NCBI GenBank assembly: GCA_903789505.1
Contig: CAIFEU010000099.1
Location: 1-8,984, forward strand
Direction: 5' to 3'
DNA from: an uncultured Coriobacteriales bacterium
GTDB lineage: Bacteria > Actinomycetota > Coriobacteriia > Coriobacteriales > UMGS124
DNA length: 8,984 nucleotides
In this document: piece after piece, positions 1 through 6,376 of the stretch
How the letters are laid out: every line of letters starts with the position of its first letter
How positions within the stretch are numbered: position 1 is the stretch's first letter
Made by a program: the position numbers and the translations under genes
Notes under the pieces: generated by a model
Database searches by the model: none
What the model was told of the DNA's origin: nothing
What the model saw: only the letters and a program-made list of their open reading frames with translations

Positions 1-1207
1 CCGGGCGGCCGTGGCCGCCGGGGCCGCGGGTTCCCCCGCCCGCCCGGGGCGCATGCCGGTCGCGCCCGCCATCGGAGGCCTCGCCGGGTGCGCCCTTCCC
101 GGCGTCGGGGCTGCCCTTTCCACCGAACGGGTCGTCGTTGGCGGCGGTGCCGTTCTCGAGCCCGCCGCCGCGGCGCGGGTCGCGGCGCCTGAGCGCACCG
201 GTCGCCACCAGGTCGCGCTCGGCGTCCTCCGCCTCGCGCGCCTGCTGCACGAACGGGTCATCGGCAATCCATGCCGACAGCGCGGACTCCTCGTCGTCAC
301 CGCACTCGTCGAGGATCACGGCAGCCTCGGAGACGGCGACGAACAGCTCGTCCGCCGACCCCTCCTGGTAGCAGAGGTGGCAGAACGCCCCCGGCAGGAC
401 CTCCTGCTGGGCGCTCAGCGTGTTGCCAGCCCCGGGATAGGTGCGCACGACCTCGTGCAGAATCGAGGCGGCGTCCTCCAGCCGGAACTGCTTGTAGGCC
501 ATGAAGACGCGCGAGAGGTCGAACCAGGCGTTGCGCTTCCCGCCGAAGCGCGCGATCAGCTCGGCAAGCCCCTCGGGGTCCTCCAGCTTGACGAAGTCGT
601 ACGCCGCCACCAGGCGCGCCCCCGCGAGGTCGGGCGTGTCCAGGTCCATGATCCGCTCGCACACCTCGAGCGAGCGGCGGTAGCGGCCGCAGTTGAGCTC
701 CTCGTTCGCGAGGTTGAACAGCCAGCGCAGGTAGGGGCGCATGTAGACCGAGACCGACATGCGACCCTCGGGCGCGGGGAGGCTCTGCGCCGCGGCGATC
801 GCCTCGCACGCCCCGCGCACCTCCTCGGCGCGCTCGCGCAGGAAGCTCACCATGACGTCGCGCGTGCCGTGCTCCATCGAGTACAGGATGCGCACGGCGT
901 CGAAGCACTGGGGGTCGAGCTTGACGGCCTCGCCGAGGTACCCGCAGGCCGTCTTGGTGAGCCGGTCGGCGTCCTCGTCGGTCTGCGCGAACATCACGCG
1001 GTCGTCGAGGATGTCGCATGCGCGGCACACCAGGGCGAACGCGCGGTCCGAGTCGTTCTGCGGCAGGCTGTCGCGGTCCTGCGCGTACAGCTCGGGGAAC
1101 GCCGAGATGCTCGCGACGATGTTGGGGTACCCATCGCTGGTGTGCGGCGCGTCCGCCCAGCGGATCGCGAGCCGCTCGAAGTCCTCCGCACGCGGAATCA
1201 TCACCAT
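1..1207 (-). CDS. TPR/ST7-like repeat protein (3' end beyond window)
   Basis: The frame stays open from ATG at 1207 to the left edge, giving 402 residues without a stop, so the C-terminus is missing. An AGGAGGGG ribosome binding site lies 9 bases before this ATG, which favours it over the ATG at 1201. The protein is mostly helical. Residues about 85-112 (YLGEAVKLDPQCFDAVRILYS) and 155-205 (YMRPYLRWLFNLANEELNCG followed by YRRSLEVCERIMDLDTPD) look like degenerate tetratricopeptide units. The second block recalls ST7-type TPR proteins, which are thought to scaffold protein contacts. Further helices follow to about residue 335. From about 345 the chain becomes a Gly/Asp/Pro/Arg-rich low-complexity tail, probably disordered, that continues to the edge. 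There is no signal peptide or membrane segment, so it is probably cytoplasmic. It starts 85 bases after the KdpD-like gene and may be its third operon partner. Its exact function is unknown. The coding frame is well supported by composition; the family assignment is tentative. Confidence 0.8.
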   Translation of the reverse strand, partial: MVMIPRAEDFERLAIRWADAPHTSDGYPNIVASISAFPELYAQDRDSLPQNDSDRAFALVCRACDILDDRVMFAQTDEDADRLTKTACGYLGEAVKLDPQCFDAVRILYSMEHGTRDVMVSFLRERAEEVRGACEAIAAAQSLPAPEGRMSVSVYMRPYLRWLFNLANEELNCGRYRRSLEVCERIMDLDTPDLAGARLVAAYDFVKLEDPEGLAELIARFGGKRNAWFDLSRVFMAYKQFRLEDAASILHEVVRTYPGAGNTLSAQQEVLPGAFCHLCYQEGSADELFVAVSEAAVILDECGDDEESALSAWIADDPFVQQAREAEDAERDLVATGALRRRDPRRGGGLENGTAANDDPFGGKGSPDAGKGAPGEASDGGRDRHAPRAGGGTRGPGGHGRP

Positions 1208-1229
1208 GTCGAACCACCCCTCCTCACAC

Positions 1230-1246
1230 GAAGGCCAGCGGCCTTC
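1230..1246 (-). other. 7-bp hairpin between the KdpD-like and TPR genes
   Basis: GAAGGCC and GGCCTTC form a perfect inverted repeat around a 3-base loop. No T-tract follows on the minus strand, so it is not a standard intrinsic terminator. It ends a few bases before the ribosome binding site of the TPR gene. It could modulate readthrough, mRNA stability or translation of that gene. Only the repeat is observed; the role is a guess. Confidence 0.45.
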
Positions 1247-1292
1247 CGGCCCGATACGGCTGTCAGAACTTTTAGCATACAACGGGCACGGG

Positions 1293-4013
1293 CTATCCCA
1301 TGGGCAGAGAGAACGTCGTGACAGAGCCCCCACCGAGCCGGTGGCGCATCTTGATCTCGCCGTTGTGCGCGCGCACGATCAGCGCCGCGATGTACAGACC
1401 GTACTGGGTGCGGTCGATTCGCGCGATGCGACGGATGTCGGCGCGCCCGTCGATCACGCAGGCCGCGGTGGGGACGCCGAGCGCCTCGGCCAGCGCGCGC
1501 GATGAGTCCGTGTCGCCCACGATCAGGTCGTGGTCCGCCAGCAGCGCGAGCAGTCGGTGCGACCTCTGGGCGTCATAGTCGTGCGAGAACGCAGCGACGG
1601 GCGTCGTCAGGGCGTCGGGGCGGTCGTCCGACACGCTCACGGTGACAAAGCCGGGGTGGCCGTGGACGCCCACGCTCACGCACCCGCCCACCAGGGCGCA
1701 CGAGAGCGACGCCTCCAGCACAAGCGCCGTCGCCTCGCGCACCATGACCGCGTCGGCGGTGATCGCCGAGACCTCCTCGCTGGGCTCAAGCTCGATGACC
1801 GTGGAGCCCAGGCCCTGCCGGCTCGTCTCGACGACGCTCGTGACCTCGGCGCGGACGTCGCACTTCGAGCCGCTGTCGTCGCGCTCGTCGAGGTCGGCGC
1901 GCAGGCGGTCGGTCATGATGCGGGTGCGGCGCGACTCCATGTCCGCGACCTCCTCGAGCGCCTCCTTGTACTGCGTGTCGTCGGTCTTCGCCGTCTGGAT
2001 CATGCGCGAGATGCTCGAGACGGTCTCGGCGGACTGGCTCACGCTCTCCACGAGCCCGCCGATGAAGACGTTGCGGATGTTCGACACGCGCATCGCGCGC
2101 AGGTCGCTGGCGTGGCTCGCCGCCATGGCGCGACGCTCGAACGCCGCGAGGATCTGGTCGATCACGAGGTCGAGGAACTCCCGCTCCCCGGCAGACAGCG
2201 GCCGCAGCTCGGAGATCGCGACGACGCCGATGACGCTGCCGTCCATCTCCAGGGGGAGGTACAGGATGCGCGAGGCGGAGTTGGTGTCGGTCCCCGCGCC
2301 CGCGGGCTGATCGTTGACGAACACCCAGTGGGCGATGTTGCACTCGTTGATGCGCTCGAACTCCTCGGCGTCGATGTCGCCCGGGACCGTGCGCGTCGTC
2401 GGGAGGCGCCGATTGCGGCCCCCCACCGAGGGCCGCTCGAACGGGTCGCTGACGTAGAACGCCACCGAGCGCGAGAACAGCCTGGTGAGCGCGTCGAGCG
2501 AGACGTCGACGACCTCAATCAGGCCGTGCGTGGACGAGAGCAGCCTCCCCAGCTCGTAGATGGCCTGCGTGTGGCGCTCTCGGATGCCCGCGCTCTCGGC
2601 GGAGCGGCCCATGCCCACCGCGATGACCGTGACGATCGACAGGCTCACGACCATGATCGCGTACGAGATCACGCCCGTCGTTCCCAGCGCGACCGAGAAG
2701 CGCGGCAGCACCACCGTCGCCTCGAGCACGCAGCACAGCACCAGCGTCAGGATGCTCGGCAGATAGCTGCGCGTGTACGCGGCGACGAGCGTAGCTGCAA
2801 GGAAGTAGACCAGGTAGGCTACCTCTCCGAACCCGAACAGGTAGAACAGCATCGCGACGCCGATCGAGGCGGCGACCGCGAGCAGGGCGACGAGCAGGTC
2901 GGACGGCTTGAACTCGAGCACCGAGCGGACGCCCCGGGAGAACTCCCTGCCGCGCGAGTCGGGAGCGGCGGCGCCGGGGATGATGTGGGTGCGCACGCCG
3001 CCGATAGCCTCGCCGGCCTGCCGGCGCCTCTGGAACGCCCCCGCCGGCTGCAGGCGGGCGTACATCGAGCTGGTCAGGACGACGTCCTGTATCCCCTGGA
3101 CGCGCAGGTAGTCGCGCAGCACCTCGTAGATGTCCTCGCCGGTCAGCGTCACCAGGTCGTACCCCAGCGCGCCCACCTGCTCGGAGAGCCGGTCGAGCTC
3201 GGGGTCGTCCGCCTGCGAGGCGCCGCGACGCGCGTGGCGGACGCACAGCGCCTGCAGCGGGGCGCGGCGCATGTCCGCGAGGCGCTGGGCCTCGTGCAGG
3301 ACCTCGTTGGGCGGCTCGCCGGGCGTCACCAGGGCGACCATGCGGTCGTGGACGCCGTCGAACCGGGCGGGGCCGGGGCCTCCCGTCTCGGACCGCGCCG
3401 CCGAGGAGCTGCTCGCGACGTAGTAGGAGACGCATCTCATCGCCAGCAGGCGAAGCTGGCGCAGGGCGTCGATGTCGACCTGCGCGCGACCCGCCGCCTT
3501 TGAGCGCTCCGCCAGCAGCGTGGGGTCCATGTCGACGAACTCGACCTGCTGGGCGTTGTAGAACATGCGGTCCGGGACCAGCAGCGAGGGCGTCTGGCCG
3601 GTGATCGCCTTGACGCGGTCGCGCTCGCTCTCGAGGTTGGAGACGCGCAACGGAGCGTACACGTCGATGCCGGCGTGCAGCAGCTCGAGCGCGTCCTGGT
3701 ACCGGTAGCGGTTGCGCGAACCCGGAGGATTCGCAGCGGCGAAGTCGTCGAGGGCGACCAGGTCCGGCTTGCGCTTGAGGACCTGGTCGACGTCGAACGG
3801 CATGCCGACCGTGGCGCCCGTGGAGGGAACGACGAGCTCGGCGAGGAAGACGTCCTTCCCGCGGCCGACCATCCCCTGCAGCTCGTCGAGCAGGGCGCTG
3901 GTCGTCCCCGTGAAGGGGGCGTAGCTGAAGAAGAGCTTGAGCGACCCCTCATGCGCCTCGGACGCCTTGGATGGCTCGGAGCCCTCCGAGCTCACCACGG
4001 TCATGCGCTTCAT
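1293..4013 (-). CDS. KdpD-like membrane sensor with degenerate kinase and ATP sites (pseudo-histidine-kinase)
   Basis: The domain order matches KdpD, the membrane sensor kinase of potassium uptake (906 residues from ATG 4013, near the usual 900). Residues 25-175 are the KdpD N-domain, with LVALDDF (85-91) and PGSR (97-100) recognisable. Residues 223-347 are a USP-like domain. Four membrane helices of the DUF4118 type lie at about 372-391, 397-413, 418-437 and 447-467. A GAF-like domain (485-622) and a kinase-like C-terminus follow. Key residues are lost. The Walker A reads SYAPFTGTTSALL (30-42), with Thr37 replacing Lys. The H-box His is Glu656, the N-box Asn is Ala768, and the G1 glycines are Arg798 and Asp800. 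Only Gly872 of G2 remains, in GLYIAALIVRAHNGEI. It therefore probably cannot autophosphorylate. No KdpE or KdpFABC gene is seen here. The ATG at 4013 overlaps the upstream stop as ATGA; ATG at 4022 or 4004 is also possible. Architecture is confident; function is unknown. Confidence 0.88.
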   Translation of the reverse strand: MKRMTVVSSEGSEPSKASEAHEGSLKLFFSYAPFTGTTSALLDELQGMVGRGKDVFLAELVVPSTGATVGMPFDVDQVLKRKPDLVALDDFAAANPPGSRNRYRYQDALELLHAGIDVYAPLRVSNLESERDRVKAITGQTPSLLVPDRMFYNAQQVEFVDMDPTLLAERSKAAGRAQVDIDALRQLRLLAMRCVSYYVASSSSAARSETGGPGPARFDGVHDRMVALVTPGEPPNEVLHEAQRLADMRRAPLQALCVRHARRGASQADDPELDRLSEQVGALGYDLVTLTGEDIYEVLRDYLRVQGIQDVVLTSSMYARLQPAGAFQRRRQAGEAIGGVRTHIIPGAAAPDSRGREFSRGVRSVLEFKPSDLLVALLAVAASIGVAMLFYLFGFGEVAYLVYFLAATLVAAYTRSYLPSILTLVLCCVLEATVVLPRFSVALGTTGVISYAIMVVSLSIVTVIAVGMGRSAESAGIRERHTQAIYELGRLLSSTHGLIEVVDVSLDALTRLFSRSVAFYVSDPFERPSVGGRNRRLPTTRTVPGDIDAEEFERINECNIAHWVFVNDQPAGAGTDTNSASRILYLPLEMDGSVIGVVAISELRPLSAGEREFLDLVIDQILAAFERRAMAASHASDLRAMRVSNIRNVFIGGLVESVSQSAETVSSISRMIQTAKTDDTQYKEALEEVADMESRRTRIMTDRLRADLDERDDSGSKCDVRAEVTSVVETSRQGLGSTVIELEPSEEVSAITADAVMVREATALVLEASLSCALVGGCVSVGVHGHPGFVTVSVSDDRPDALTTPVAAFSHDYDAQRSHRLLALLADHDLIVGDTDSSRALAEALGVPTAACVIDGRADIRRIARIDRTQYGLYIAALIVRAHNGEIKMRHRLGGGSVTTFSLPMG

Positions 4014-4747
4014 GCGAAGCATTCACTCCATATCGACGACTCGCTCGCGACGGCCGCCGCGACCCCCGCCCTCTTGCTGGCGCCGCCGTCCGCGACCGCA
4101 GAGGCGGGCATGTCGCCCGTCGCCCTGCCCGCGCGTCCGGCGCCGGTGCGCGTGCCGGCGGCGCCGCCGCGCGTGGAGACGCCCGTGCCCCCGCGCCGGC
4201 GGGAGTTCTCCTCCATCTTGCGAAGCAGCTCCGGCGCCATGCCGCGCACCCATGCGTCGACGAGGTCCCAGTCACGGTAGTCGCCCTCGGCGAGCGGGTA
4301 GACGCGCAACGCGATGCGCTCCATGCTGCTGAAGCCCTCGGTCCGCTTCCAACCGGGGAAGAACACGCCGCCCGTCCCCTGGGGAATCCCGCTGGAGGAC
4401 ATGATTCGCTCCATCGCCTCGCGCGCCTCGGTCTCGTCGAACGATCCGTCCGCCCGGATGCCGTGCAGCCCCACCGTGAAGCACCTCACCGGCACGGACT
4501 TGAGCAGCTCGCCGTTGCGCGCGATCCAGTCGCGCACGTCTCGGTGCCACCTGCCCAGCCGCGCCCCGCTTCCGATGATGATCGAGTCGTAATCTCCCTC
4601 GGAGACCTCGGGGCACTGCTCGACCGACATGACCGTCGGCTTGATGCCGTAGGCGATCAGGTCGGACCCGATGCGGCGGGCGATGCTCGCCGTGCACCCT
4701 GAAACCGTGGAGAACAGGACCAACACGCGCTGCAGACGATGGTTCAT
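4010..4747 (-). CDS. Flavodoxin-domain protein, HemG-like (protoporphyrinogen dehydrogenase family fold)
   Basis: The product has 245 residues. ATG at 4747 is chosen because AAGGAG sits 7 bases before it; the TTG one codon upstream is less likely. Residues 6-165 form a flavodoxin domain of the HemG-like type. The FMN phosphate loop is LFSTVSGCTASIA (11-23), a variant of the T-x-T-G-N-T pattern. DYDSIIIGSGARLGRWHRDV (52-71) matches the segment that follows the central strand in HemG-like proteins, and EGDYRDWDLVDAWV (155-168) matches their typical end. Proteins of this family bind FMN and pass electrons, in HemG to menaquinone, but the partner here is unknown. Residues 184-245 are an extra Gly/Ala/Arg/Ser tail not expected in flavodoxins, probably disordered. 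There are no membrane helices. The stop codon overlaps the start of the KdpD-like gene, implying coupled translation. Heme synthesis cannot be inferred, since no other heme gene is present. Confidence 0.87.
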   Translation of the reverse strand: MNHRLQRVLVLFSTVSGCTASIARRIGSDLIAYGIKPTVMSVEQCPEVSEGDYDSIIIGSGARLGRWHRDVRDWIARNGELLKSVPVRCFTVGLHGIRADGSFDETEAREAMERIMSSSGIPQGTGGVFFPGWKRTEGFSSMERIALRVYPLAEGDYRDWDLVDAWVRGMAPELLRKMEENSRRRGGTGVSTRGGAAGTRTGAGRAGRATGDMPASAVADGGASKRAGVAAAVASESSIWSECFA

Positions 4748-4784
4748 CAACTAGCTCCTTCGTCTCTCATGGTGCCGCGTTCAG

Positions 4785-4846
4785 TGTCACGCCACCCCCG
4801 GGAAACGTCGGCGCATCCCCCAACGCGCCGCCCTCCCCTAGTGACA
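4785..4846 (-). other. Potentially structured 5' leader of the flavodoxin operon
   Basis: Between the candidate promoter and the flavodoxin start, TGTCAC (4846-4841 on the minus strand) can pair with GTGACA (4790-4785). Nested inside it, CGGCGC and GCGCCG (4830-4825 with 4814-4809) can form a second hairpin. The leader would be about 100 nt. It matches no riboswitch class that I recognise. Two nested inverted repeats can arise by chance in GC-rich DNA, so this is only a candidate. Confidence 0.3.
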
Positions 4847-4853
4847 TGAGGAC

Positions 4854-4862
4854 ATTGTAGCA
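4854..4862 (-). promoter_or_regulatory. Extended -10 promoter for the flavodoxin/KdpD-like operon
   Basis: The minus strand reads TGCTACAAT, an extended -10 element (TG-n-TATAAT type, one mismatch in the hexamer). The -35 position, 17-18 bases upstream, is A-rich and not TTGACA-like, which is common for extended -10 promoters. Transcription would start near 4847, leaving a leader of about 100 nt before the ATG at 4747. The element sits at the edge of an AT-rich island in otherwise very GC-rich DNA, which supports a promoter role. Confidence 0.5.
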
Positions 4863-4883
4863 TTGAAATCCATAATCTTTTTC

Positions 4884-4940
4884 TTAAGACCCTTGACAGA
4901 GTGAGACGCCTAATCTGCATGATATATGTTCTTTTAAGAC
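4884..4940. repeat. TTAAGAC direct repeat pair, 50 bp apart
   Basis: TTAAGAC occurs at 4884-4890 and again at 4934-4940, each preceded by a T-rich run. The spacing is exactly 50 bp, close to five helical turns, so a regulator could bind both copies on one face of the helix. They lie upstream of the minus-strand promoter at 4854-4862. A short repeat in AT-rich DNA may also be coincidence. Confidence 0.3.
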
Positions 4941-4957
4941 TGAAAGTTTTTGCGTAT

Positions 4958-4973
4958 TGACATATATTTGTCA
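4958..4973. promoter_or_regulatory. Candidate operator: 16-bp near-perfect palindrome
   Basis: TGACATATATTTGTCA has perfect 5-bp arms (TGACA/TGTCA) and matches its own reverse complement at 14 of 16 positions. This size and symmetry are typical of sites for dimeric helix-turn-helix regulators. It lies about 100 bp upstream of the flavodoxin promoter, inside the AT-rich island. No regulator gene is in the window, so the cognate protein is unknown. It is not an exact CRP, FNR or Fur consensus. Confidence 0.45.
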
Positions 4974-5033
4974 GAGCGAAATCGCAGGTAAAAGGGACAG
5001 ACAATCGGTCGAAGCAGGAATGAGCCACGCAGA

Positions 5034-5387
5034 TGGGTCACCGTGAAACGGTGAGACGCGGTAACCCCCTCCTCAATCGGGGACGCGACCGGGACCGCAT
5101 GGTGGCCCAGAGGCACGCCGCCGCGCGCCGGGCACGAAGCAGGGGGACAAAGGAGCGCGGCGACGACCGCCACCTTGCGGGTCGCGGTCGCCAGGGCAGA
5201 TCGGCCCGGCAGCGCCCCGATGCCTGCGCCCCCGTCCGGCGCGCCGCACGCCCCTCTGACGCCCCCATGGCCCGAACGCCCACCTCACGGGCACATGGGG
5301 CACATGGGGCGCCTGCGGACGCGCAAGGGCGCGGAGGCGTGTGCAGCGAGCGCAGGAGCCTGCGGGAGCCGGCAACCTTGGCCAGCA
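5034..5387. other. GC-rich gene-free stretch with hairpins
   Basis: No convincing gene is seen here. The open frames on both strands translate to Arg/Pro/Ala-rich chains with no recognisable fold, as expected for chance frames in GC-rich DNA. Two foldable elements are visible. TCACCGT-GAA-ACGGTGA at 5038-5054 is a 7-bp hairpin with a 3-base loop. GGCGACGACCGC (5159-5170) pairs with GCGGTCGCC (5184-5192) with a 3-base bulge. A 9-bp unit GCACATGGG is repeated twice at 5291-5308. No tRNA, rRNA or known riboswitch pattern was recognised. The stretch could be a decayed gene, a non-coding RNA or plain spacer. Confidence 0.5.
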
Positions 5388-5433
5388 CAAAACGAAGCCG
5401 GGCGGCCGTGGCGCGAGGTCACGACCGCCCGGC
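5388..5433 (-). terminator. Intrinsic terminator of the HdeD-like gene
   Basis: On the minus strand GCCGGGCGGTCGTG (5433-5420) pairs with CACGGCCGCCCGGC (5410-5397). This gives 14 consecutive pairs including one G-U, around a 9-base loop. TTCGTTTTG (5396-5388) follows directly. It lies about 80 bases past the stop codon at 5513. This strong stem plus T-rich tail is a good rho-independent terminator for minus-strand transcripts. No T-tract follows on the plus strand. Confidence 0.8.
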
Positions 5434-5512
5434 GGCAGTCCGATGTCCATCCGTCTCCCGCGCTCAGGGGACCGCAGATTCCCCAGGGGCGCGCCGACGG
5501 GGCGGGGTGGCC

Positions 5513-6091
5513 TTACGCCACCTTGATGCTCTTGCCCATCGACGGGATGATGAGAATCGACAGTGCAGCGGCGAGGATGCCGATGCCCGCCATCGTCGAG
5601 GCATAGGCGGAGTTGTACACGACACCGAGCGCGGTGGCGATCATCACGAGTCCGAGCAGGAGCTGCAGGCCCCAGCCCTTGTAGCCGATCACGCGACCGC
5701 CGGCGACGGCCTCGAGGAAGGCGACGAAGCCCCACAGGCCGACGAACACGGCGATGACCCACTCGTAGGACAGCGTTCCGAACACCGGGTCAAGGAAGGT
5801 CGCCAGGGCGAGGAACACCGAGAAGATGCCGGTCGTCACCATGAAGCCGGACATCGTGCGCGAGCCGCCCTCGCGCTTCCACGCGGCGATCAGCACGATG
5901 CCCAGAATCAGCATCACAATGCCGCCGTAGATGCCACCGGCGGTCAGCCCGTCGGGAAGGCCGGTGTTGTGCATGGGCTCGGGCATGATGCCCGGGGCGA
6001 CAAAGCACAGGATGCCAAGGACCGCGAGCAGAATCGCGCTGAGGTACAGCCCGCCGCTCGTCCATCCGAGCCTCTTCGAAAACTCCGACAT
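5513..6091 (-). CDS. HdeD/DUF308-like six-helix membrane protein
   Basis: The product has 192 residues. ATG at 6091 is chosen because AAAGGGG lies 5 bases upstream and the protein then starts just before its first hydrophobic segment. The 50 in-frame residues further upstream overlap the promoter and look non-coding. Six hydrophobic helices are visible at about 14-34, 50-70, 82-102, 109-129, 138-158 and 163-183, with the charged loop WKREGGSRTM (71-80) between helices 2 and 3. Length, helix number and the small-residue-rich pattern, as in WVIAVFVGLWGFVAFLEAVA (111-130), fit the HdeD/DUF308 family. HdeD of Escherichia coli is linked to acid resistance, but the biochemical role of the family is unclear. 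Promoter upstream and terminator downstream suggest a single-gene transcript. An unrelated six-helix membrane protein cannot be excluded. Confidence 0.85.
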   Translation of the reverse strand: MSEFSKRLGWTSGGLYLSAILLAVLGILCFVAPGIMPEPMHNTGLPDGLTAGGIYGGIVMLILGIVLIAAWKREGGSRTMSGFMVTTGIFSVFLALATFLDPVFGTLSYEWVIAVFVGLWGFVAFLEAVAGGRVIGYKGWGLQLLLGLVMIATALGVVYNSAYASTMAGIGILAAALSILIIPSMGKSIKVA

Positions 6092-6188
6092 GTTTACCCC
6101 TTTCCATGACGCCTTGGGGGCGCCCCTCCGGCACGTGCCCAGCATGGAGTCGAGCCTGCGGACACGACCAACGAAATTCCGTGAACCT

Positions 6189-6216
6189 ATTCTATCCTCA
6201 ACCCCTGCGATAACAA
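6189..6216 (-). promoter_or_regulatory. Sigma-70-type promoter for the HdeD-like gene
   Basis: On the minus strand TTGTTA (6216-6211) is followed after 16 bases by TAGAAT (6194-6189). Each hexamer fits the consensus well (4 of 6 and 5 of 6). Transcription would start near 6182, about 90 bases before the ATG at 6091. The AT-rich patch at 6235-6260 just upstream may help polymerase binding. Confidence 0.5.
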
Positions 6217-6376
6217 GTGCCGCTTCGGAGCAATGGTGCACACAATCGATATATCATCACGGCCCGCTTGCAAACGCTTGAACGCAGACGACGATTCTAG
6301 AAGTCTCCCGTCGAACAGGAGGGAGCGCGCGACGGCTCGGCTCGGAGAACGCCGACAGCCCCGCGCCGCTCGACGC

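Noticed and set aside
297..1217. Minus-strand frame of 306 codons overlapping the TPR gene
   Set aside because: Its translation is Arg/Gly/Pro-rich, typical of an out-of-frame reading. The neighbouring frame gives the sensible helical protein.
11..1321. Plus-strand open frame of 436 codons at the window start
   Set aside because: It is antisense to the TPR gene, whose minus-strand frame has a proper start, ribosome binding site and balanced composition.
1530..3503. Very long plus-strand open frame (657 codons) opposite the KdpD-like gene
   Set aside because: It is exactly antisense to a protein with recognisable KdpD domains, and its translation is dominated by Arg, Ala, Asp, His and Val with no fold. 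Such shadow frames are expected in GC-rich genes.
4893..4923. Plus-strand promoter starting at TTGACA (4893-4898)
   Set aside because: A perfect -35 hexamer is present, but the best -10 (CATGAT) is 19 bases away and only 4 of 6, and no plus-strand gene follows.
4747..5028. Minus-strand frame of 93 codons between the AT-rich island and the flavodoxin gene
   Set aside because: It covers the candidate promoter, palindrome and leader, has no good ribosome binding site, and the translation shows no domain or consistent codon use.
5030..5110. Possible riboswitch (cobalamin, SAM-IV or ydaO-like)
   Set aside because: The hairpin and GGTGAGACGCGG segment superficially recall such elements, but the conserved cores could not be matched and no downstream target gene exists.
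5033..6109. Plus-strand frame of 358 codons
   Set aside because: The second half is antisense to the HdeD-like gene, and the first half is Arg-rich without any fold or ribosome binding site.
6303..6376. Terminator after the S-M fusion gene
   Set aside because: Short inverted repeats (CTCCC/GGGAG and a bulged GGCT/AGCC stem) exist, but no T-tract follows either of them.
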